Below are positions 31,930 to 41,477 of a stretch of 64,000 nt of DNA, piece after piece. Position 1 is the first letter of the stretch. Each line of letters begins with the position of its first letter. The notes under the pieces were generated by a model. That model was not told where the DNA came from, did no database searches, and saw only the letters and a list, made by a program, of their open reading frames with translations. The stretch is from positions 1,488,001 through 1,552,000 of the forward strand of contig JAWKZN010000001.1 of the NCBI GenBank assembly GCA_041395945.1, written 5' to 3'. The DNA is from Pseudomonadales bacterium (GTDB lineage: Bacteria > Pseudomonadota > Gammaproteobacteria > Pseudomonadales > Azotimanducaceae). The translations under genes were made by a program, and so were the position numbers.

Positions 31930-32766
31930 GTGAGCTGGCCGCTCTTTGCGGTTATTCAGCTTGCCGCGCTCACGCTGGGCATCAGCGTGGCCTTCCTGGT
32001 GCGTAATCGGGCCCTCCATCAGCGTTATCGCGCCCTCTTCGAGGGACTCGAAGCCGCAGCAGAGGCCGTCGCGGCGGCCAGACTGCGAATGACGGACGGA
32101 GCAGAGCGGGTCTGGCTGCGCGATCGCCTCGAAGCTCTGGACGTCAGTACGGACATCGGAGCCCTGCAGCGGGTCATTCTGGCCAACGAGCTGGAACCTT
32201 CGGACAACCTCGCCCCGGATCTGTCAGAGTGTTTGTCAGATAACCCGATTACTCGCAGGATTCTGCGGTCAAAGTGGGAGCCGGCGAGAAAGCGCGCTCA
32301 CCAGGTGGCCGAGGAGCTGATCGAAAAATACCCGCTCAGCTACGCCACGCTCAGTCAGCTGCACCTGGCTTACGGGGCATTCGATCAGGAAGTGGGTATG
32401 AAATCCCCACAGTTGTCCGATCCACCTGCGGTCGCTCCGGGGGACAGCACGGATGCTTCTCAGGAGGCGGAAAATCTTCGCGCCACGAATGAACTTCTGC
32501 AGAAGGAGCTGGAACAGACCAGAGCACAACTGGAATCGAAGCTCGCCAGCGGTGAAGCGGCCGAAGAACAGGCTGAGGATCTTAAAACTCTGCTGCAGCA
32601 ATTCACCAAAGACAGTCGGGACATGATGGCCTGCATTCAGCAGCTCGAGACGGAGAATGCCACTCTGCGTCAGCAGACCGGCGAGGAGCCCGACCAGCCA
32701 GCCTCAGTGGAGGCGCCCGTTGAGGGGAGCGACGAGCCCGTACTGGGTAAAGAAAACGCTGCCTGA
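31930..32766 (+). CDS. Membrane-anchored coiled-coil protein of unknown function
   Basis: The GTG at 31930 gives 278 residues beginning with a membrane helix (VSWPLFAVIQLAALTLGISVAFLVRNR). An earlier GTG at 31858 is possible; neither has a strong ribosome site. The middle (about 40-150) is Ala- and Arg-rich helical sequence. Residues about 175-245 form a long heptad-rich coiled coil (EAENLRATNELLQKELEQTR, LESKLASGEAAEEQAEDLKT). The acidic tail is Pro/Glu-rich. No family is recognised. The topology (short periplasmic end, cytoplasmic coiled coil) suggests a scaffold. Confidence 0.65.
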   Translation: MSWPLFAVIQLAALTLGISVAFLVRNRALHQRYRALFEGLEAAAEAVAAARLRMTDGAERVWLRDRLEALDVSTDIGALQRVILANELEPSDNLAPDLSECLSDNPITRRILRSKWEPARKRAHQVAEELIEKYPLSYATLSQLHLAYGAFDQEVGMKSPQLSDPPAVAPGDSTDASQEAENLRATNELLQKELEQTRAQLESKLASGEAAEEQAEDLKTLLQQFTKDSRDMMACIQQLETENATLRQQTGEEPDQPASVEAPVEGSDEPVLGKENAA

Positions 32767-32848
32767 GCATTCCACCACCAGGCCCGCTGCTCGTGCCTGA
32801 GCCCGACATCGGGTACCCTCGCCCTACCCTTCGCCCGCGCCACCTATC

Positions 32849-33571
32849 TTGAGACACGATCACCGTCCCTACGCCGCCAAGCGACTGCACCGCGCCATCG
32901 AGCGTGCCTACGTCGATCACTTTGTGAGTCCGCAACTCGACGCATTGGGTCCCCATCACCAGATCATGAAGCCGTGGCACCTGAACCTGAGCGGCGCGAA
33001 TATCCGCATCGGCAGAAGTGTGCACATTATCAACGCCGCGGATCGCAACGTGAACCTCACCACCTGGCAGTTCGCCGAACATGCGGGACACATAGACATC
33101 GGCGATTTCTGTCTGTTGAGTCCCGGGGTGCGCATCGACTCTGCCACCTGCGTTGAGATCGGCAGCAACAGCATGCTGGCAGCCTCCGTGTACATCACCG
33201 ATGCAGACTGGCACGACCTCTACGATCGCACCCGACCCATCGGCACCACCCGCCCGGTCATTCTGGAAAACAACGTGTGGATCGGAGACAGCTGCATCGT
33301 CTGCAAGGGTGTGCGGATCGGTGCGGACACGGTGGTTGGCGCGGGCAGTGTGGTCACCTCAGATCTTCCAGCCGGTGTGATTGCAGCCGGGAATCCTGCC
33401 CGGGTCATCCGACCACTCGACGCCTCCATACCCCTGCGTCGCCGTCAGGACCTTCTCGAGGATCAGCTCGCCCTGGATCACCAGGTCGATCAGCTCGAAC
33501 GTTATCTGCACGGCAGCAGGACCTGGTGGGGCTGGATGAAGTCTGTGCTGCGCCCGACCCGGGATGATTAG
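32849..33571 (+). CDS. Left-handed beta-helix acyltransferase (hexapeptide repeat family)
   Basis: This 240-residue protein begins at a TTG. Hexapeptide repeats run from about residue 45 to 190: GANIRIGRSVHIINA, GHIDIGDFCLLSPGVRIDSATCVEIGSNSMLAASVYITD, and the terminal VILENNVWIGDSCIVCKGVRIGADTVVGAGSVVTSDLPAGVIAAGNPARVIRPL. That ending is the classic signature of the WbbJ/NodL/maltose acetyltransferase group. The C-terminal helical tail (about 195-240) resembles a membrane-association segment. It probably acetylates a sugar of lipopolysaccharide or exopolysaccharide; the substrate is unknown. Confidence 0.85.
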   Translation: MRHDHRPYAAKRLHRAIERAYVDHFVSPQLDALGPHHQIMKPWHLNLSGANIRIGRSVHIINAADRNVNLTTWQFAEHAGHIDIGDFCLLSPGVRIDSATCVEIGSNSMLAASVYITDADWHDLYDRTRPIGTTRPVILENNVWIGDSCIVCKGVRIGADTVVGAGSVVTSDLPAGVIAAGNPARVIRPLDASIPLRRRQDLLEDQLALDHQVDQLERYLHGSRTWWGWMKSVLRPTRDD

Positions 33572-33584
33572 GTGCGGCGAGCGG

Positions 33585-34424
33585 CTACTGGCGGCCCAGC
33601 CGCAGCCCGGGGCCCCGGTCCTCCACATTGGAGCGGAACGGATTGATGTCGATTCCACCCCGGCGCAGAAAGTGTCCTGAGACAGAAAGCTGCTCCGGTC
33701 GACAGTAAGCGGCTATGTCGAGATAGATCTGTTCCACTGTGGCTTCGTGGAAAGCCTGATGGCACCGATAGGAAATCAGATAGCGCAGCAGTGCCGAGCG
33801 GCGGATCGGGCGTCCCAGGTAACGCACGCTCACAGTCGCGAAATCCGGTTGGCCGGTGACCGGACAGAGGCTGCGAAACAGATGGGTATAGAGGGTCTCC
33901 TTCACCATCCGCTCCTGACCATCTTCAAGCTGCAGCAGGTGGGGCGTGCGGTCGTAATGGCTCACCGCCACATCCAGCGTATCGATACAGGTCCCCGGCA
34001 TATGTGAGGCGGTTGGCGGCAGCCGGCCGACATCGAGCAGTTCGATCATCACCGGCGCACGGAATGCTACGCCGAGATCTGAATTGAGGGTGCCGAGCAC
34101 CTCGGATCGGCTGCCGAAACCGGTCTGGGCAAAGGAATTCAGGTAGAGCTTGAGGGACTTGCTCTCCACCATGGATGGAGAGTTACAGGGTACATTGATG
34201 CGCACCGCCGCCACTTCGGGCTTACCCGCATCATCGAGCCAGGTCAGTTCATAGGCATTCCAGACATCCTCACCTTTGAAGGGGAGCGGCTCGGGCACAG
34301 CCATAGCCTCGCGGCTGTCCGAGCGATCGATCGAAGCCAGCAGGGAGGGCGTGTAGGTATCCCTGTATTCGACCGGGCGGCCGAGCGGGAGGGCGTTTGG
34401 CAGCTTGGCTGCAGTCATGTCCAC
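33585..34424 (-). CDS. queF: NADPH-dependent 7-cyano-7-deazaguanine reductase, long (type II) form
   Basis: This 279-residue enzyme reduces preQ0 to preQ1 in queuosine biosynthesis. The QueF motif ESKSLKLY is at 88-95 in the N-terminal half. The catalytic Cys 187 and Asp 194 are in SLCPVTGQPDF in the C-terminal half, matching the E. coli-type two-domain QueF. The start at 34424 is the first of two close ATGs. It is monocistronic, and no preQ1 riboswitch is visible upstream. Confidence 0.95.
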   Translation of the reverse strand: MDMTAAKLPNALPLGRPVEYRDTYTPSLLASIDRSDSREAMAVPEPLPFKGEDVWNAYELTWLDDAGKPEVAAVRINVPCNSPSMVESKSLKLYLNSFAQTGFGSRSEVLGTLNSDLGVAFRAPVMIELLDVGRLPPTASHMPGTCIDTLDVAVSHYDRTPHLLQLEDGQERMVKETLYTHLFRSLCPVTGQPDFATVSVRYLGRPIRRSALLRYLISYRCHQAFHEATVEQIYLDIAAYCRPEQLSVSGHFLRRGGIDINPFRSNVEDRGPGLRLGRQ

Positions 34425-34737
34425 CTCGAGGTCTCTGCACCACTACACGCCGGCAGTCACGACCCGTCAACCCGGCGCCGACGAATGGCTCGATTTCCCG
34501 CGCGACCGGTGAAGGGCCCCGGGCGCTGGAGCCTGAAGGACTTCGGCGACCTGTCCGCTGATCATGGACGATGTCAGATAATTTGACACAGACAGCGGAC
34601 TGTCGAAGGGCTGATGCATGCGCGAGCGACGGTGCGCGCGTGTCTGAGGGCGTCTGCATCATGGCGCGTGCTTCACGCGGGGAAACTCGGTAAGTTGCGC
34701 AGGCCAGGGGCCCGAACCAAGGAAAAGAAAGCAGACA
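34425..34737. other. Intergenic region between queF and the AGCS symporter gene
   Basis: These 313 bp hold the promoters of two divergent genes. A TTGACA-like element occurs near 34580 beside a short dyad (GACAG-CGGA-CTGTC), but no convincing -10 box was found. No glycine riboswitch features, which are common before AGCS genes, could be found. No ORF is credible. Confidence 0.4.
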
Positions 34738-36111
34738 ATGCTCGAACAGATTCAACTGGTCGCCACGACTTTCGCCCGGCTCGCCTGGGGACCCTGGCTT
34801 CTGGTACTGCTGCTCGGAGGCGGTGCCTTTTTTCTTCTCTATACCCGATTTGTGCCCTTTCGCCACCTGCCACATGCCTGGCAACTGCTGCGAGGACGCT
34901 TCGACTCCGCCAGCGATCCGGGACAGATCACCCACTTTCAGGCATTGAGTTCCGCCCTGGCCGGGACCATCGGCATGGGCAACATCGCGGGTGTCGCCCT
35001 GGCGATAGCCATCGGGGGGCCCGGCGCCATTTTCTGGATGTGGATGACAGCACTGCTGGGTATCGCCACCAAGTTCTTCACCTGCTCGCTGGCCGTGATG
35101 TATCGCGGTCAGGACAGCGACGGCGTGCTGCAGGGCGGTCCGATGTATGTCATCCGCGAAGCGCTCCACAGACGCTGGCGTTTCCTGGCTTACTGGTTCG
35201 CTTTCTTCGGACTCATTGGCGCCCTCCCCGCACTCCAGGCCAATCAGCTCGTGCAGATTCTCCGTGAGGTGGTCTTCACCGGCAGCAACGGCTTCTCCGA
35301 TATGGATCCTTTTGCTTTCAACCTTGCCATGGGCCTTGCACTCGCGCTGATTGCCGGATTCGTGATATTTGGCGGTCTGCCCCGGATTGCGCAGGTGGCG
35401 GGACGGCTGGTGCCTTTCATGTCCCTGCTGTACCTGACCACCGCCGTCGTCGCTCTGCTGCTCAATCTCGAAGCCATTCCCGGTGTGGTCACCCTGATCA
35501 TCGGCGATGCCTTCACCGGTGACGCGGTGGGCGGGGGCGCACTCCTCGGTGTGATTCTCTATGGCGTGCAGAGGGGCGCCTATTCGAACGAGGCGGGCAT
35601 CGGCACCGAGGCACTGGCCCACGGCGCAGCCAAAACCAGGGAGCCGATCCGCGAAGGTCTGGTCGCAATGCTCGGACCAATCATCGACACCCTGCTCATC
35701 TGCACCGCCACTGCATTCATGATCCTGCTTTCCGGCGTCTGGCAGGAGGGTGGCAACGGCAATGGGGTAACCCTGACCGCCGCGGCATTCGATCACATCC
35801 TCGGCACGCCGGGGGTGGTCATACTCTTCGTCTGCGTGGTCTGCTTCGCAACCACGACCATATTCACCTATTCTTTCTATGGCAGTCAGTGCGCCAGCTT
35901 TCTCTTCGGGGTTCGATCCCAGATCTACTATCGCTGCATCTACGTTGGCTTCATTGTGATTGCGAGTGTGGTATCCCTGAGTGCTGCCATAAGCATCATC
36001 GACGGAGCCTTCGCCATGATGGCTGTTCCCACCATGTTTTCGGCGCTCATGCTGGCACCGCATGTCCGGGCTGCCGCACAGACCTATTTTCACCAGCTGC
36101 GCGAATCATGA
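34738..36111 (+). CDS. AGCS family sodium:amino acid symporter
   Basis: This 457-residue polytopic protein has about 11 helices. The AGCS signature GTIGMGNIAGVALAIAIGGPGAIFWMWMTALLG (about 77-109) and the conserved QGGPMYVIREAL and RGAYSNEAGIGTEALAHGAAKT motifs are present. Known members carry alanine or glycine with Na+, which suits an organism that also has a Na+-pumping NADH dehydrogenase. It overlaps the following ATP-grasp gene by 4 bases (ATGA) and so leads a four-gene coupled operon. The co-operonic peptide-ligase-like gene could mean that the symporter handles a modified amino acid. Confidence 0.9.
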   Translation: MLEQIQLVATTFARLAWGPWLLVLLLGGGAFFLLYTRFVPFRHLPHAWQLLRGRFDSASDPGQITHFQALSSALAGTIGMGNIAGVALAIAIGGPGAIFWMWMTALLGIATKFFTCSLAVMYRGQDSDGVLQGGPMYVIREALHRRWRFLAYWFAFFGLIGALPALQANQLVQILREVVFTGSNGFSDMDPFAFNLAMGLALALIAGFVIFGGLPRIAQVAGRLVPFMSLLYLTTAVVALLLNLEAIPGVVTLIIGDAFTGDAVGGGALLGVILYGVQRGAYSNEAGIGTEALAHGAAKTREPIREGLVAMLGPIIDTLLICTATAFMILLSGVWQEGGNGNGVTLTAAAFDHILGTPGVVILFVCVVCFATTTIFTYSFYGSQCASFLFGVRSQIYYRCIYVGFIVIASVVSLSAAISIIDGAFAMMAVPTMFSALMLAPHVRAAAQTYFHQLRES

Positions 36112-38585
36112 GTCAGTCCGCATCCCCGACCCCCGACTTCGGCTCCATCGCGGCGAAGGCGACAGGCTACGACGAATTCCGAGGACCGGATGGCATACGC
36201 CCACACTGGCAGTTCCTGCAGCCCCATGTGGAAGATCGCGCCTGGATCCGTCTGCAGGACGCGCGTATCTCCAGACTCCTCGAACAGAGTGCAGTCACCT
36301 ATCAGGTAAACGGCGCCGATCGACCCTGGCAGCTCGACGGCCTGCCCTATGTCATTGACCCACTCGACTGGAGCAGGCTGGAGCGCGGGCTGCAGCAGAG
36401 AGCGCGTCTGCTCAATGCCATCGTCGGGGACTTCTACGGCTCCCAGACGCTGCTGCGCGGTTCACTGCCGCCTGCCCTGGCTTTCGCGAATCCGAACTAC
36501 CTCCTGCCTGCGTGTGGTTATCATCCGCCTGACAACGTCTTCCTGAATCTGATCGCCTTCGATCTCGGTCGGACGCCGGACGGTCAGTGGCGGGTCCTGA
36601 GCAATCGGGCAGAGGCACCTTCGGGACTGGGCTATGCTCTCGAAAACCGCATGATCATGTCCCGCTCGGTGCCCGACCTGTTCGGGCGCGGCAGTATTGC
36701 ACGACTCGCTCACTTCTTCCGCGACTACAGCGAGTCGTTGAAATCCCTTGCTGCCAGCAGCCTGGTCAGCGATGCACTGACTGTCATTCTCTCTGCGGGA
36801 CCAGAGCGTACCAATGATTTCGAGCACACTTTCCTCGGCAGATACCTGGGATTTCCCGTGGTCGAAGGTGCCGACCTCACGGTACGGGACGAACGGGTTT
36901 ATCTGAAAACCCTCGAAGGGCTGAAACCAGTGAACCTCGTGATCCGGCAGATCGAATCAGCCGATTCGGATCCGATGGAACTCCGCGTGCACTCCATGCT
37001 GGGAGCTCCCGGTCTGCTGAGAGCGGCGGCCAGCGGCCATCTTCTTGTCGCCAACGCGATCGGCAGTGGTGTGGTGGAAAACGAAGCGATCATGGGTTTC
37101 CTGCCGGGTCTGTGCGAGCAGATTCTCGGCGAAAGCCTCGAACTGCCCAGTCTCGCGAGCTGGTGGTGTGGTCAGACTGACGCACTCGAGTTCACGATCG
37201 ACAATCTGGACAGTCTGGTTATCCACAGCGCCTTCGGACGCAAGACGCTGCTGGACACCAGAGTTACCACCTACCTCTCAACCGACTTTGGCAGCTGGGA
37301 TCGGGATGAACTGATCAAACGAATACGGCGCAGCCCCTACGACTTCGTCGGCCGGGAACAGGTCGCCCTATCCGAAGTTCCTTACTGGCATCGGGAGCAG
37401 GGCTGGCGCAACGCGCCGATGACGCTGCGCCTTTACCTCGCCGCAACGCCGGACGGTTACAGCCTGCTCCCCGGAGGCCTGGTGCGGGTTGCAACCGAAC
37501 AGGGTGACATCAGCAAGGACGTCTGGCTGCCGCGCGAACAGGGTGATCAGACTACCCTGCTGCCGGCTGCCGAGACGACCACCCGGCGCAGCGACCGGGA
37601 TCTGACCAGTCGCACTGCGGATGATCTGTTCTGGCTGGGTCGCTATCTCGAGCGCACCGAGGGGGCTGTGCGGCTTTATCGCAGCCTGTTCCGTCACATC
37701 AGCGGTGAAGGAGAAATCAGCGAGCGTCCCCTCGCTCTGACCATTCTCGTCCGCCTGCTGACATCGATGGACTATCTTTCTCCTGCCCGTGCGCGACGCG
37801 CGATCGGCTCCAGCCGCCGGGCTGTCGAGCAGGAGCTGTGGACCATCCTCTTCGATCCGGAAAGCGATGACGGTCTCGCCCGGGTGCTGGCCAATCTGGA
37901 CCGGACCGCGGAACACGTTCGCGAGCGTCTGTCCCGGGACGCCTGGCGGCTGTTCGAGAAGCTGACTTCGGTGCCTGAGCTGAGCTGGCAGGTCCACACC
38001 GTCGCGGATGCGGTTGCCCTTCTCGATGACCTGGTCGAAAAGCTCTCCGGAGTTAACGGGCAGATACACGAAAACATGACCCGGGGTCATGGCTGGCGGA
38101 TGCTGGATTCCGGACGTCGACTGGAGCGCAGTCTCTATGTGGTACGGGTGATCAGAGAGCTGGCCACCCGGGAGCCTCTGGCGCTGGAATCCCTGGTACT
38201 GCTTCTGGATGTCTGCGACAGCACCATCACACATCGGGCCCGCTACCAGAGCGATCCGAGTCTGATCACTGTGCTGGACCTGCTGCTGGTCGACAACTCG
38301 AATCCGCGTGCCATCATCCATCAGATCGAATCGCTGCAGGCGCACTTTGCTGCCATGCCGCAACCGACCGAAGAACGGAGCCTTTCCGACATCGAGCGCG
38401 TTCTGCTCACCTGTCAGAGTGAACTCGCCCTCGCGGACATGGAAAAGCTCGCTGAGGTGATCACCAGGAAAGGTGTGCGCACGCATCTCAATCGACTGCT
38501 CAACCGGGTAGAGAAAAACGTGCACGAACTGCACAGCCAGATCACCGGCACCTATTTCGATCCAGCCCTGCCCAGGCGCCTGTAA
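36108..38585 (+). CDS. Circularly permuted ATP-grasp type 2 plus alpha-E domain fusion
   Basis: This 825-residue protein starts at the ATG that overlaps the symporter stop. The N-terminal 480 residues match the circularly permuted ATP-grasp family: FRGPDGIRPHWQFLQPHVED, LNAIVGDFYGSQTLLRGSLPP, YHPPDNVFLNLIAFDLGRTPDGQWRVLSNRAEAPSGLGYALENR, and VNLVIRQIESADSDPMELR. From about 500 comes the alpha-E helical domain (TSRTADDLFWLGRYLERTEGAVRLYRSLF ... NHGWRMLDSGRRLERSLYV-like). Aravind and colleagues predicted that such proteins, with a neighbouring transglutaminase, form a peptide synthesis/modification system. In many genomes the two domains are encoded separately; here they are fused. Confidence 0.9.
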   Translation: MSQSASPTPDFGSIAAKATGYDEFRGPDGIRPHWQFLQPHVEDRAWIRLQDARISRLLEQSAVTYQVNGADRPWQLDGLPYVIDPLDWSRLERGLQQRARLLNAIVGDFYGSQTLLRGSLPPALAFANPNYLLPACGYHPPDNVFLNLIAFDLGRTPDGQWRVLSNRAEAPSGLGYALENRMIMSRSVPDLFGRGSIARLAHFFRDYSESLKSLAASSLVSDALTVILSAGPERTNDFEHTFLGRYLGFPVVEGADLTVRDERVYLKTLEGLKPVNLVIRQIESADSDPMELRVHSMLGAPGLLRAAASGHLLVANAIGSGVVENEAIMGFLPGLCEQILGESLELPSLASWWCGQTDALEFTIDNLDSLVIHSAFGRKTLLDTRVTTYLSTDFGSWDRDELIKRIRRSPYDFVGREQVALSEVPYWHREQGWRNAPMTLRLYLAATPDGYSLLPGGLVRVATEQGDISKDVWLPREQGDQTTLLPAAETTTRRSDRDLTSRTADDLFWLGRYLERTEGAVRLYRSLFRHISGEGEISERPLALTILVRLLTSMDYLSPARARRAIGSSRRAVEQELWTILFDPESDDGLARVLANLDRTAEHVRERLSRDAWRLFEKLTSVPELSWQVHTVADAVALLDDLVEKLSGVNGQIHENMTRGHGWRMLDSGRRLERSLYVVRVIRELATREPLALESLVLLLDVCDSTITHRARYQSDPSLITVLDLLLVDNSNPRAIIHQIESLQAHFAAMPQPTEERSLSDIERVLLTCQSELALADMEKLAEVITRKGVRTHLNRLLNRVEKNVHELHSQITGTYFDPALPRRL

Positions 38586-38587
38586 GC

Positions 38588-39469
38588 ATGGATTACCTCA
38601 TCAATCATCAGACCCGATTCGAATATGAGCATCCGGCCGGCAGCTCTCACCAGGCTCTGCGGCTGACCCCGCGTGACTCAGAGTATCAGCGGGTGCTCAG
38701 TGCACAGATCCGTGTCGATCCGCTCCCCCGCACCCAGAGCCAGCGCACCGACTATTTCGGTAATCAGGTCACAGACGTTCTCATACGAGAAAATCACCAC
38801 GCGCTGAAAATTCTCAGCACCTCGCGGGTCCAGGTGCGCAGCCGGGACGACATACTGCTCGATCTGAGTCCTGCCTGGGAAACGGTGGCCCAGCAGACCC
38901 GGTATCCGGACAGTGCCGGGGCCTGGGACGCAGCACGGTTCTGTTTTCCTTCTGAGCAGATCGCTCTGGAAGGCGCGCGGGAGTATGCAGAACCACTGAT
39001 CACTGCCGGGAAGCCTTTTCTGAGACTGGCAATGGAACTCACCGAGCGCATTCACGAGGAATTTCAGTATCAGGGCGGCGTGACCGACGCTTATACCCCG
39101 GTGTCTGAAATTCTCAGCAATCGTGTGGGCGTGTGTCAGGACTTTGCTCATGTTGGCATCGCCTGTCTGAGAGCATATGGTCTGCCCGCGCGCTATGTGA
39201 GCGGCTACCTCCTCACCCACCCTCCCGCGGGTCAGTCAAGACTCGTCGGCGCCGATGCCTCCCACGCCTGGCTGTCGGTCTGGTGCCCGGAGTTCGGCTG
39301 GGTGGATTTCGATCCGACCAACAACATGCGCACACTCGCCGAACACATCACGCTGGGCTGGGGTCGGGATTATCTGGATGTAAGTCCCACCCGGGGATTT
39401 CTACTCGGCGGTGGCACCCAGAAACTCAGCGTATCCGTCGACGTGCAACCGATTGGAGAGTCTTTATGA
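38588..39469 (+). CDS. Transglutaminase-like cysteine protease family protein
   Basis: This 293-residue protein has a bacterial transglutaminase N-terminal domain (LINHQTRFEYEHPAGSSHQALRLTPR) and a transglut_core with catalytic triad C183 (VGVCQDFAH), H226 (DASHAWLSVW) and D242 (WVDFDPTNN). It is the standard partner of the circularly permuted ATP-grasp/alpha-E protein that ends 2 bases earlier. The pair is thought to synthesise and hydrolyse a peptide or amide bond. It overlaps the downstream alkylsulfatase by 4 bases (ATGA). Confidence 0.92.
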   Translation: MDYLINHQTRFEYEHPAGSSHQALRLTPRDSEYQRVLSAQIRVDPLPRTQSQRTDYFGNQVTDVLIRENHHALKILSTSRVQVRSRDDILLDLSPAWETVAQQTRYPDSAGAWDAARFCFPSEQIALEGAREYAEPLITAGKPFLRLAMELTERIHEEFQYQGGVTDAYTPVSEILSNRVGVCQDFAHVGIACLRAYGLPARYVSGYLLTHPPAGQSRLVGADASHAWLSVWCPEFGWVDFDPTNNMRTLAEHITLGWGRDYLDVSPTRGFLLGGGTQKLSVSVDVQPIGESL

Positions 39470-41427
39470 GCACGCATGAAAAAGGCCCGCACGACCAGGC
39501 ACCACCCGGGGCGCCGAAACCGGCGACCCGGTACACCGTCGAGCACCAGAAGCGCACTCGTGAAGAACTGCCCTTCGAAGAAGATACACGCAGTTTCGAA
39601 AACGCCGGACGCGGCTTCATTGCAACCCTGACCCCATTGACAATTCCCCACGATGCGGGTCCCAGGCGCCCGCCCGCCTACGACCTTTCAAAAATGGGTT
39701 TTCTCGATGGCCGGGCGCCGGATACCGTGAATCCCAGCCTCTGGCGCCAGGCCCGGCTTAACGCCCGATTCAACGGGCTCTATGAGGTTACCGAGGGCAT
39801 CTATCAGGTCCGCTCCTTCGACATCGCCAATATGACCCTGATCCGTGGTGAGCACGGCTGGATCGTGGTCGATCCGCTGACGTCTTCGGAAGCCGCCCGG
39901 GCGGCGCTGGCTCTGGCTGATCGAGAACTGGGTGAGCGCCCGGTGGTCGCCGTCATCTATACCCACAGTCATGTGGATCATTTCGCCGGTGCGCTGGGCG
40001 TCATCAGTCCCGAGGCTGCGGAATCCGGCGAAGTCCGGGTAATCGCACCCGAACACTTCGTCGATGAAGCGCTGTCCGAAAACGTGCTCGCGGGCAATGT
40101 GATGAACCGCCGCGCGACGTACATGTACGGCAATCTGCTTACTCCCTCACCCACCGGTTTCGTCACTACCGGATTAGGCGCTGCCCTTTCCATGGGCAGT
40201 ACCGGTTTCATAGTACCCAATGACCTCGTCCGGGAGACCGGCGAACGGCGCCTGATCGATGGCATCGAATTCGAGTTTCAGATGACACCGGGCAGCGAAG
40301 CGCCTGCGGAGTTCGTTTTCTACCTGCCGGAACATCGCGCCCTGTGCATGTCGGAGATAACCTCTCACCACATGCACAACGTTTACACACTGCGCGGTGC
40401 ACAGGTTCGTGATGCTCTGGCCTGGAGCAGTCAGATCAATGAGTCTCTGGAGCGTTTCGGCAGCAGGCTGGAGACCCTCTTCGCCTGCCACCACTGGCCC
40501 ATCTGGGGCAGAGAAGAAGCCTGCGATTATCTGGCTTCCCAGCGGGATCTCTACAAGTACATCCACGATCAGACCCTGCGTCTTGCCAACCACGGCTTTA
40601 CCAAGGAAGAAATCGCCGAACAGATGCGGCTGCCTGCAAGCCTCGGCCGGAACTTCTCGAACCGCGGCTACTACGGCTCCCTCTATCACAATTCCTGCGC
40701 CGTCTATGTGAAGTACCTGGGCTTCTTCGATGGCAACCCTGCCACTCTGCACAGACTGCCACCTTCACAAGCCGGCAGACGTTACGTGGAATTCATGGGA
40801 GGCGCCGACGCTCTACTTGTGAAAGCGCAGAGCTGTTTCGATCAGGGTGAGTATCGCTGGGTGGCCGAGGTACTGAATCACCTCGTCATGAGTGATCCAG
40901 ACAACGCGCCAGGTCGTGCTTTACTGGCAGACGCGCTGGAGCAGCTCGGTTACCAGGCGGAATCCGCCGTATGGCGTAACTTCTATCTCACCGGGGCACT
41001 GGAACTGCGCGAACCCACAACGACCAGCTCACGCTTCAGCGCCAGTGAGGGTATGGCCCGGGGTATGCCACTGGATAACCTGTTCCAGGCGATGGCCGTG
41101 CGCCTGAACGGACCCCGCGCCGAGGGTCTGGTGATGAAACTCAACCTGGAGTTTACCGATCTCGATCGTCCCTATCTGCTGACAATCGAAAACAGTGTTC
41201 TGCACGTCACAGGGGATCGCCGCAGCGATCACGCCGACGCCTCGCTTACCTGCACCAGTCTGAATTTCAAACGTCTGATGCTGGGAGTGGTGGAGGCTCC
41301 CGAACTTCTGGATAAAAAGGACCTGGAAGTCTCCGGTTCACCGGAGGTTCTGGTGAAGTTCACCGGGCTGTTTGACCGCTTCGCCCGGCGTTTTCCGATC
41401 ATGACACCAAGAGCTTTCACGGATTGA
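39466..41427 (+). CDS. SdsA1-type alkylsulfatase (type III, metallo-beta-lactamase fold)
   Basis: This 653-residue enzyme has the metal-binding motif HSHVDH (H167, H169, D171, H172) and later zinc ligands in FYLPEHRALCMSEITSHHMHN and FACHHWPIWG. An alkyl-sulfatase dimerisation domain (about 400-520, NHGFTKEEIAEQMRLPASLG ... YGSLYHNSCAVYVKYLGFFDGNP) and a C-terminal SCP2-like domain (about 535-650) follow. The family hydrolyses primary alkyl sulfates such as SDS to alcohol and sulfate. No signal peptide is seen, unlike secreted SdsA1, so it is probably cytoplasmic. Its translational coupling to a transglutaminase/ATP-grasp operon is unusual. Confidence 0.92.
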   Translation: MSTHEKGPHDQAPPGAPKPATRYTVEHQKRTREELPFEEDTRSFENAGRGFIATLTPLTIPHDAGPRRPPAYDLSKMGFLDGRAPDTVNPSLWRQARLNARFNGLYEVTEGIYQVRSFDIANMTLIRGEHGWIVVDPLTSSEAARAALALADRELGERPVVAVIYTHSHVDHFAGALGVISPEAAESGEVRVIAPEHFVDEALSENVLAGNVMNRRATYMYGNLLTPSPTGFVTTGLGAALSMGSTGFIVPNDLVRETGERRLIDGIEFEFQMTPGSEAPAEFVFYLPEHRALCMSEITSHHMHNVYTLRGAQVRDALAWSSQINESLERFGSRLETLFACHHWPIWGREEACDYLASQRDLYKYIHDQTLRLANHGFTKEEIAEQMRLPASLGRNFSNRGYYGSLYHNSCAVYVKYLGFFDGNPATLHRLPPSQAGRRYVEFMGGADALLVKAQSCFDQGEYRWVAEVLNHLVMSDPDNAPGRALLADALEQLGYQAESAVWRNFYLTGALELREPTTTSSRFSASEGMARGMPLDNLFQAMAVRLNGPRAEGLVMKLNLEFTDLDRPYLLTIENSVLHVTGDRRSDHADASLTCTSLNFKRLMLGVVEAPELLDKKDLEVSGSPEVLVKFTGLFDRFARRFPIMTPRAFTD

Positions 41428-41477
41428 AGGCCAGACCATTGCGCTGATCCGGCCGGGGTACCGCCTGGATACACAGT

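Noticed and set aside
34425..34737. Glycine riboswitch upstream of the AGCS symporter
   Set aside because: None of the conserved aptamer core features could be found in the leader.
34270..36093. 607-codon open frame on the minus strand
   Set aside because: It is antisense to the AGCS symporter gene and queF start, rich in His/Gln/Glu from reversed hydrophobic codons, and has no recognisable domain.
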